From Chrysoperla carnea (lineage: Eukaryota > Arthropoda > Insecta > Neuroptera > Chrysopidae), in the NCBI RefSeq assembly GCF_905475395.1, contig NC_058342.1, forward strand, positions 35,236,140 to 35,300,139: a DNA stretch of 64,000 nt. The letters are read 5' to 3'. The position numbers and the translations under genes were made by a program. How positions within the stretch are numbered: position 1 is the first letter of the stretch; the number at the start of each line of letters is the position of its first letter. Below the pieces are notes generated by a model. That model saw only the letters and a list, made by a program, of their open reading frames with translations, made no database searches and was not told where the DNA came from. Positions 56,851-64,000 of this stretch are shown here, piece by piece.

Positions 56851-56942
56851 ACATTTTGTTCATAGCATCAATATTTTTAAGCGTTACAAACTTGGGACTA
56901 AACTTAATATACTATGTATATTTCATATAAACATGGTATAAT
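56851..56942 (+). repeat. R5 dispersed repeat, copy 9, 3' end only
   Basis: It runs from TTTTGTTCATAGCATCAATA to CATATAAACATGGTATAA. Confidence 0.7.
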
Positions 56943-57383
56943 TAAGGAAAGTTATCCTTGATCTATGATTCAGAGGCAAATTTTGATGCTGTTGGGCCTT
57001 TTGAGTGTCGGTGTCCCTTCATTATGCTTATGCTGTTTCGACTTTTGTTAAATAGGGAAGGGAAAGGGTCTAAGTTAGGCAAAATGTTTGAATATACTTC
57101 GATAATCATCCTAATTTTAGATTAAATTCGTCGAAGAAGGAGAGGTGGATGAAAGTTGTTCTTAGGTCTCTGAAGTACCTAATCTGTACCATAGAAAAGG
57201 AACGTAAATTCAATGATCTACCCTCCACCCACTTGGGAGGAGATAGATCCTCCCAAGTGGGAGGAGGGAATACTTGTGGGCGATATTTGTTTATCTAATA
57301 GACACCTTAGACACAATTTTATTAATATAGATTATAAAAATATTTTGATTTCAACTAATCAAGGTTTTTTAAAATAAAAATTT
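56943..57383. other. Unassigned spacer with a short palindrome
   Basis: CCTCCCAAGTGGGAGGAG-type inverted sequences near 57225-57266 form a compact fold-back (CCACTTGGGAGGA and TCCTCCCAAGTGG). No gene recognised. Confidence 0.45.
57372..57381 (-). terminator. Probable RNA polymerase III terminator of tRNA-Gln
   Basis: T5 then T4 runs on the minus strand lie within about 12 bases of the tRNA 3' end. Confidence 0.7.
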
Positions 57384-57455
57384 AGGTTCTACCGAGATTT
57401 GAACTCGGATCGCTGGATTCAAAGTCCAGAGTGCTAACCATTACACCATAGAACC
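57384..57455 (-). tRNA. tRNA-Gln (anticodon TTG)
   Basis: This is an intact glutamine tRNA gene of 72 nt, decoding CAA. On the minus strand the acceptor stem pairs GGTTCTA with TAGAACC, with T as discriminator, which is usual for animal tRNA-Gln. The D-arm is TGGTGTAATGGTTAGCA (A box). The anticodon arm is TCTGGA-CTTTGAA-TCCAGC with TTG in the loop. The T-arm CCGAG-TTCAAAT-CTCGG carries the B box GTTCAAATC. All stems are complete and there is no intron. Downstream on the same strand an ATTTTTATTTT stretch (about 57372-57381) can act as RNA polymerase III terminator. Nothing around it suggests a SINE body, so it is a stand-alone nuclear gene rather than a retroposed head. Confidence 0.96.
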
Positions 57456-57834
57456 GATATGTTTAACATATCATAACTAAAGATCCAATTTTGTTTGTTC
57501 AATACAAACTTGAAGAAATTCCTAAATTGGACAGGACATTCTTGGCATTAAGTAGACGATTCAAGGACGAACTATTTGATTTCCGATGCGATTTTCGAAG
57601 TTTCTAGCCCCAAACTTATGGAGTATTACTATTATTTTTTTAAATTGGTTTTATATAATTTAATTAGGTTCAATTGAACATTTAACACAAGAAATTTTAT
57701 TTGCTAACTGTCAAAATTCGTAAAATAAGGCGATGACATTGAATAATTATCCAATTAGCACACTATTTATATTGAAATTTATGCAGGGTAACAAAACTTT
57801 GACAAAGATTCTTCCTCTTTTCTGTATGTCAGTA
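57456..57834. other. Unassigned spacer upstream of tRNA-Gln
   Basis: AT-rich with no repeat family recognised. Confidence 0.4.
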
Positions 57835-58032
57835 ATTTGACCCTTTTGAGTCATCGTATCCACAAACAGACAGACGGATGGACGGACGGACAGACATTCA
57901 AACGGACAACCGGAAATGAATTTTATTAACATCTATACTAAAATTATGTTCGTAGTATCAATATGTTTAAACGTTAAAAATTTGGGACTAAACTTAGTAT
58001 ATCTTCATATATTTCATATACATGGTATAATA
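57835..58032 (+). repeat. R5 dispersed repeat, copy 10, 3' half
   Basis: It begins TTTGACCCTTTTGAGTCATC, has the core ACAGACAGACGGATGGACGG and ends TTTCATATACATGGTATAA. Confidence 0.72.
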
Positions 58033-58039
58033 ATTGGCC

Positions 58040-58140
58040 TATTTGGTCCACAGCACTTTTTAGCGGCACCAAGTTAGATGTAGATTTTGATATATGGACT
58101 TTTCTAAACATTTTTTCAAAAAATTCTCTTTAAAATGCTA
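58040..58140 (+). repeat. R11 fragment
   Basis: CCTATTTGGTCCACAGCACT, AAGTTAGATGTAGATTTTGA and TATATGGACTTTTCTAAACA match the right half of 15483-15780. Confidence 0.55.
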
Positions 58141-59747
58141 AAATGATTCGGCTATATTTTCATATACACACTGAGTTTTACTACAATCGTTAAGTAATAT
58201 AAAATCATATACAACAATTTTCTTGATATTATGTTCTAAGAAATTACCAAGGTGATGGTAGAAGGTGCCTCCTTTAAGTATCGTTCGAAAAATAACATTA
58301 ACCATACCTTAACGAATGCATGCACACTGTTTTCTTTCAAATTAACAAACAGTTTTTGTAGTTGTACGAATAAATTTGTCATTTATTTAAAATGACGGTT
58401 TGTGTTTACTTACTTGAATAAAATTATCCTTGTTAGGACTCTACTTTTCTTATCAAATTTGGTATATATTTCATTTCTGTGCAAAATTTTTTTATATGAA
58501 GTTGGACTAAATCTAAATCACTTATGAAAATTCATGGATTTATCCAAAACTAGTCGGTGGAAATTAAAATAAACGGTCCGAAACATCGGACAAGATTTTA
58601 TTATATTATAAAATTGATATCTTATTCTTGTAGTTCGGTAAGGGTGAGGTTAAGCAAAGATTACCAAGTTACAAAAGTTACTTAAAAAGACATTTTAATA
58701 TTTGATCAATTTTGTAGGTAGGGTTGACTATTGACGATTTCAACCCCCCCAGCTCTACGGCTCCAGGAGGAGGGTTCTCCGAGGGGAATTATATCAAACA
58801 TAGGACCTTGTTATATAAACTCTGCTACGAAGTTTCACTGCTGTCCCCTCAGCCTCTCCCTAGAAACTCCCATTTTGCTATATTTGGAAAGGCTTTCCCT
58901 AGGTTGTGGGCCTTCTTGAATTTTACCGGATGTGGCTTATACTAATCCTAGGAACACATTAAGGTCTAGCCTTGTGACATGTTTAATCGAAATTGTAGAG
59001 CCGTTTTTTGAGAAAACTTCAAAAATCCTGTTTTGGCCTAAAGGAAAGTAACCTTTAAAAAAGGTTTAGGGAAGAAATGAAAAAATCATCTGGAATTATG
59101 ACTAAACTGAACCTATGTACCGAGTTTGAGAAAAATCGGTTGAAAATTGAAGGCTCCAGCTTGGTAACAGACATACCGACATACCGACATACCAACATAC
59201 CGATAAAAATCATCATCAAAGTTGAAAATTATTTATTGTCACTTGTTAAGAAATAAAATTTAATAAATTTATAAAAAAAGTTTTTTCTTGTTACAAAAAC
59301 GTTACGATTTAACGATTGTTTAATTAAAGAAGTGTTTGTTACTTTCTAAAATATTAAAATTTATGTTTCTAAGTGTGAAGATGGTAAATAAATGTGTATT
59401 ACAGGTATACGGTGGATATAGACAAGAAATCTCCTGGGATCAGTGATAAGCATTCAAGTGAGTGTCCTTATTGCAAAAGTTATTGCTTATATTCTTAGTG
59501 ATCCCAACCATTCAATTTAATCCAGACACATATAGAGAACCCTTCATGAATGGTGATTTCATAAACGTCTATTAAATATATTTACAGGTTTTTCGTAAAC
59601 AACTTGTAAATTGTGTATTAACACCATGCATGAGTTTTATTTCAGGTTGTTTCCATGGTAAGCATAAGCTTATTTTGAGAAAATTTGAGGAAGGGGGAGG
59701 TAGATGGATGATATGTTTTCATATATTTCTCCAAAACAAAGAGTTTA
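58141..59747. other. Unassigned spacer with a short tandem repeat
   Basis: An (ACATACCG)n-like minisatellite of about four units lies at 59170-59203. Two overlapping frames at 58724-58945 lie in a less AT-rich patch and have no recognised domain. Confidence 0.4.
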
Positions 59748-60081
59748 AATTTCATTTAAACTTTTGTTCTATCTCTAACGGTTTACAAGATGGATCCTAC
59801 GGACCAAAGACCCAATTGACCTATGATGCTCATTTACGAACTCGACCTCACTTTTTACGTCCTGAGTACGCTGTTCAGCTTGATATCTTTTTTCGTTTTT
59901 GAGTAATCGTGCTGACTGATAGACAGACGACAGACAGACAGACATACAACCGAAAATGGACTAATTAGGTGATTTTATGAACACCTATAGCAAAATTTTG
60001 TGCGTGGCATCAATATTTTTAAGCGTTACAAACTTGGGACTAAACTTAATATACTTTGTATATTTTATATACATGGTATAA
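59748..60081 (+). repeat. R5 dispersed repeat, copy 11, lacking 5' end
   Basis: It follows the family from AAATTTCATTTAAACTTTTG through CGGTTTACAAGATGGATCCT, CTCGACCTCACTTTTTACGT and the CAGA core to ATTTTATATACATGGTATAA. Confidence 0.75.
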
Positions 60082-60434
60082 AAATTACATAAATTTTAAT
60101 TTGGTTAATCAGGTGAATTCAAGGGATGGACAAAAAATTGTCTATTTAAAACATATGACTATGAATTTTTTTTTTTTTTGGGTTGGTACTGATAATATTG
60201 TTTGTTTGGAAAACAAAAACTGTATCCTATGTATATATACACATGCAATAATAGAAAATTGTACGGTTGCATTTTTAAAAAAAGTCTCTTCTATTATTAT
60301 AAATTGTGTGAACCGAAGGAGTCAATGATATCAAAAAAAAAAAAAAATTAAATTTAAACTAATTTATGCGACTAAAACAGTTGGAACCCATTATTGGAAA
60401 GACTTGAGCCTGTCAAGACTTTAATTGTTCCCTA
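60082..60434. other. Unassigned spacer
   Basis: It contains T12 (about 60167) and A14 (about 60334) runs. No gene recognised. Confidence 0.4.
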
Positions 60435-60970
60435 CTTTTAAGGATATATGCAAGGATTGAATAATACTAGGGATATCAATAAATCTTTATAAATACATTT
60501 TAACAAAGTTTCCAAAAATCACAAAAAATTGCTAGGTCATCGGGCTTTTCATTATCGGGCTGAAAAAATGATGAATCGTATAAGTTATCCTTTTCAATTG
60601 GATATTTTTATATGAAAAATCTAGAGAGTGTGATAAAAAACTATCTAAAATATTTAGACAATCTTGTAGTTTATAAAAATTACCATCAAAATATAAGGTT
60701 ATCGATGACATTAAATCTAAATTTTAATTTAATTATGAGTTCATCGAAGATCCAATTTTTTTATGAACTGATGGCGACTATAATTAGTGTATTAACGATT
60801 GAAGAGCGATATCTATATTATCAAATTTATAAGTATCACTTGCACACAATATATTATATATTTTTGTAGTTGTGTGTTATTTTAAAGCTAAAAAAAAATC
60901 ACATTATTTGAGTACAAAGCATGTATTTGGTTTATATGTATGTACCGTGCAATAAACCAAAACTTTAAAA
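60435..60970 (+). repeat. Dispersed repeat R7, longest copy
   Basis: It starts AAGGATATATGCAAGGATTG and ends GTACCGTGCAATAAACCAAA. The interior matches 44705-45172 reversed. An 85-residue frame inside (60612-60869) is broken in the other copy, which argues against coding. Ends are not inverted, so this is not a typical miniature DNA transposon. Confidence 0.7.
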
Positions 60971-61413
60971 AAAAAAATAAAATACAAAATTTTTGAATCA
61001 TTTAGTAAAATGAATTGAAGTCAAATATTTTTATATATATTTTTTTCAAATAATATTTGTATATGATGCACCTCCATACTTCCACACCTCCATTGCTCTA
61101 TTGCTCTATTGCTCCATAGGTACAATACTAGATGTCTCCATTTTCCATCTCTGTTCAATATCGAGACACAAATAAATGAGTTGCGTACGTTCATATGCCA
61201 ATCTAGTGTTTATACAAATATTCGTTTATTAATATGATTTTATTATTTTATTTATTCATTGTTTTAATGAACACGATTTTTCATTAATTTCACTCGGATA
61301 TCTGTCTAAAAAAAACGTGAAAAACTATTATGTGAACACAAATATAGTGAGAGACACTTTTAACGTCAATATAACAAAATATTTCACTGTTTGCAAAGGC
61401 AACTCCTGGATGC
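60971..61413. other. Unassigned spacer
   Basis: AT-rich. A CTCCATTGCTCTATTGCTCT-type short repeat lies near 61086-61120. No gene recognised. Confidence 0.4.
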
Positions 61414-61562
61414 CTAGAGATGGTTGTGTCCCATAGCCTTATACCAACGCCCTGGAATTTCGCTTTGTTCTAATACCCATATTACGTTAACCTTGATTTG
61501 TTCCGCTAGTTCATTTAAGGACGTTCGGCAGTTCTGTGCTACCTTCGAGAAGATGCACAGGG
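61414..61562 (-). pseudogene. RNase H-like relic of a retroelement polyprotein
   Basis: The minus-strand frame from about 61562 to a stop at 61414-61416 contains SLNELAEQIKVNVIWV followed by LEQSEIPG. This resembles the last part of the RNase H domain in many LINE and LTR polyproteins, where a Cys-x-x-x-Leu-x-x-Leu segment precedes a strand ending Trp-Val-Pro-Gly-His. Here Trp-Val is kept, but Pro-Gly-His has become Leu-Glu-Gln, the catalytic histidine is lost, and the frame stops about 17 residues after IPG. No upstream polymerase sequence or element end was found. It is a short, inactive fossil. Family is uncertain: a jockey/I-type LINE is my first guess. Identification rests on pattern memory only. 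Confidence 0.5.
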
Positions 61563-61599
61563 GAGAATTTATACCGGAAAAAGTATAAAGAAGGAATTT

Positions 61600-61885
61600 T
61601 TATGCGCAAAATTGATTCAAAAGACACTAACAAACACAGTAATCGTAAATTGAATGACACGGTAAATCGAGAGCAAAAACACTAATAACATGCATCCGTA
61701 AGAGCAGGTAGATTGTGGCTTACAAAACAGGCTAAAGGCGAGGTAATAGTAACTCAAGTGGCCCGTTTGTGATGGAGTGGTTATCTAACTGTACACAAAA
61801 AATCAACTTTCAACGCAAAACAAAAGACTTGAGTCTTCTGACTTTTGTCCGGAAATTTGGCATAAATATCCCACTGTGAGATATG
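61600..61885 (+). repeat. Dispersed repeat R9, copy c
   Basis: It shares ACTAACAAACACAGTAA, AGAGCAGGTAGATTGTGGCT, CAACTTTCAACGCAAAACAA and GGAAATTTGGCATAAATA with the other copies, and lacks the nested insertion seen in copy a. Confidence 0.65.
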
Positions 61886-61967
61886 ATCGCTAAAGTCTCT
61901 CAAGCTATTCTAACATTAAATTCTATCGAGAATATGTCCTTCAAATTTCAAAAACATTATGAAAACA

Positions 61968-62265
61968 AACAATTGACTGAGATAATTGACAAATGTTGCT
62001 CATTTACGAACTCGACCTCACTTTTTTCGTCCTAAACACGCTATAAATTTTAGCTTGATATCTCTTTTCGTTTTTGAGTAATCGTGATGACAGACGGACA
62101 GACGACAGACGCCAGACAAACAGACGGACAACAGGAAATGTACTAATTAGGTGATTTTATGAACATCTATTCCAAAATTTTGTTCATAGTATCAATATTT
62201 TTAAGTGTTACAAACTTGGGACTAAACTTAGTATACCTTCATATATTTCATATACATGGTATAAT
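61968..62265 (+). repeat. R5 dispersed repeat, copy 12, interior-deleted
   Basis: The 5' subterminal motif CAATTGACTGAGATAATTG runs directly into ATGTTGCTCATTTACGAACT, skipping about 220 bp of the full element. It then continues to TTTCATATACATGGTATAA. Confidence 0.72.
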
Positions 62266-62734
62266 AACACTGTTTGGGAATCACTGGAAAAATATATATT
62301 GTAATTATTTTTATTTATCAAAAAATTACATTTGATACATCAATTGAATCAGATATATTGACCACAGTTATTGAATAGAAAAAAATAAGATTAAGAAAAT
62401 TGGACAAAAGAGGTTCACCCCTTCCAACCATATAGTCCGTTCGACAATTGTATGGACAGTATCGGTTCGTACAATTTATCATTCTATTCAACGATATTCA
62501 TGTAAGTAAAGGTTCTTTTTTTTGGGAACAAGATATGTTCCGTCTATTTAAATAACCGTCTACATTTTCACCAGTATTGTGTTTTTGTAATCCTGATAAA
62601 TATGTTTATTTTCATTCGGCGTCGAACTCAACAAAGATATCTTTGAAAAGGGCGCAATATAATAAATGTATCGTTGTAGCATATTGTTTGAAATTTCCAA
62701 ATATAAATTTATTGTATAAGATTGTATAAAAAAA

Positions 62735-63231
62735 CAAGTGAAAATGACAAACAATTGACTGAGTTAATTGTTGAAATACCATGTATAGACAGTGTTGATC
62801 ACCCAATCGTTTGTAATTAACGAAAGATACCATCCACTCTTAGATAGACACACCTAATTTGTATCTAATTTGCGCTCTCGCGGGTAAACAGTGGTTTTTA
62901 CGAAAAAATGTTTCAAACAAAAGTTTTTTTTTTTATAAGGAACATTTTTTACCTTTAAAATTTTGTTTTATCTCCAACAGTTTACAAGATGGGCCCTACG
63001 GATCCAAGACCCAATTGATCTATGTTGCTCATATAAGAACTTGACCTCACTTTCTATGTCCCCAACACGCTATAAAAATTTCAACTTGATATCTCTTTTC
63101 ATTATTGAGTTATCGTGTTAACAGACAAACAGACGGACAACCGGAAATGGTCATATTTCTAAGCTCTAGTTACAAACTTGAGACTAAACTTAGTATACCT
63201 TGATGTATATTACATATATACAGGGTATAAA
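62735..63231 (+). repeat. R5 dispersed repeat, copy 13, near full length
   Basis: Complete order from AACAATTGACTGAGTTAATT and AATACCATGTATAGACAG through TTGCGCTCTCGCGGGTAAAC to ACATATATACAGGGTATAAA. It lacks about 40 bp just after the CAGACGG core. Confidence 0.75.
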
Positions 63232-63254
63232 AACCAAGTTCATAATCGTCAACT

Positions 63255-63563
63255 TACGTAATAGGATATTATCGTTAGTCAATGAAATTTGAAAAAAGTT
63301 AAAATTTATGTAAAAATATACTTAAATATTCTGATTTCGAGTCATAAAAGCACATAATTGTTTTATTATATTAAAATTAAAAATAGTAACTTTTAAACTG
63401 TATATCACGTGACCTAAAACGCGGGTAAACCCTACTGTGATGTCATAGCGGTATGAGTCATAGACCATCAAGTAATTCAGTGTAGACAGCTGGGTATAAT
63501 GTATACATAGATAATAAGTATTTATATTTATTATAATCAGATGTCTATGAATATATCTGTCAA
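63255..63563 (+). repeat. Dispersed repeat R14, copy 2
   Basis: It matches 14802-14946, with about 160 bp more between GATATTATCGTTAGTCAA and CATAGACCATCAAG. The last 100 bp are nearly identical. A 91-residue frame on the minus strand reads through it and resembles one at the other copy, so it is repeat-derived. Confidence 0.6.
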
Positions 63564-64000
63564 ACTTACTTGTGTCATTTCGTATAGTGATACCCATATT
63601 ACGTCATTAAATTGGATGCCCGCGTTTTTGACAGTTTAAAAAAGGTTTAAAATTTAAGTTTCTGGCAAGAAAGTTTGTGTATTTTTCCGAAATAAATTTT
63701 TGATGGCTTTTTATTCTCAAAATCAACATTTTGAAGTACTTTTTCAAAAATAGTGGAATACCCTATGGTACAATCAAGTTACAGAGCGAATTTAAATGGA
63801 AAACTTTTAGGATAATCATGAATGAGACATAATAAAAATTTTATTATTAAAAATTCAGACAAATCAATCATATAAACATCAGACAACATTGTCAAAAAGA
63901 GCAAAAATGATATATAATTTCACAAAAATAAAATAAATATTTAAGAAAATATTTTCTATCTGTAAGAGAAAATCATAAAATTTAATATGATATAAAATAT
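63564..64000. other. Unassigned end of window
   Basis: AT-rich with no recognised feature. Confidence 0.4.

Noticed and set aside
56477..56941. A 154-residue plus-strand frame
   Set aside because: It is assembled from an R11 fragment, two R10-like units and an R5 3' end, and the same R5 peptide recurs at other R5 copies.

Overview
The window looks like repeat-dominated, non-coding nuclear DNA from a eukaryote, most likely an insect or other arthropod. It is visibly AT-rich. It has two intact nuclear-type tRNA genes, several tRNA-derived SINE families, Helitron and TA- or TTAA-targeting DNA-transposon relics, and arrays and SINE tails built on TTAGG, the usual arthropod telomere unit. No full-length protein-coding gene is supported. 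Every open frame is short, and most lie inside repeats or simple sequence. The only peptide relic I trust is a broken RNase H-like fragment of a retroelement near 61.4-61.6 kb.

Layout. 0-10 kb: a SINE1 copy, an inverted pair of satellite-like units, a SINE2 copy, a composite SINE1 with telomere-like and G-rich arrays, a pogo/Tigger-like miniature element caught in a repeat whose empty site is also in the window, a tRNA-Arg-derived repeat (R3), and a TTAA-flanked miniature transposon. 10-20 kb: sparse, with SINE1, a tRNA-Ser(GCT) gene and a complete short Helitron. 20-31 kb: mainly copies of one abundant dispersed repeat (R5), a second Helitron, a SINE2 and a second TTAA element. 31-43 kb: a 307-bp tandem array with inverted arms, SINE2, a TA-flanked miniature element nested in R5, a 133-bp tandem array, the best TTAA element, the complete composite SINE1 and a Helitron end. 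43-55 kb: diverged satellite monomers and three R3 copies, two of them bounded by direct repeats of about 65-80 bp. 55-64 kb: R5 copies, a tRNA-Gln(TTG) gene and the RNase H relic.

How the parts relate. Nesting gives a relative history. R5 and the R2 repeat are old hosts; SINE1, the pogo-like element and the TA miniature element inserted into them. The three SINE2 copies keep clean target-site duplications and look younger. The most unusual object is the composite SINE1, a tRNA-like head and SINE tail enclosing a (TTAGGTTGGG)n array and a (GTGGGA)n array. It inserted into R5 as one unit with an 8-bp target duplication, and a second copy shares the same internal junction. I found no evidence of a new multi-gene system. 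All repeat family names here are local labels made by comparing copies inside the window.
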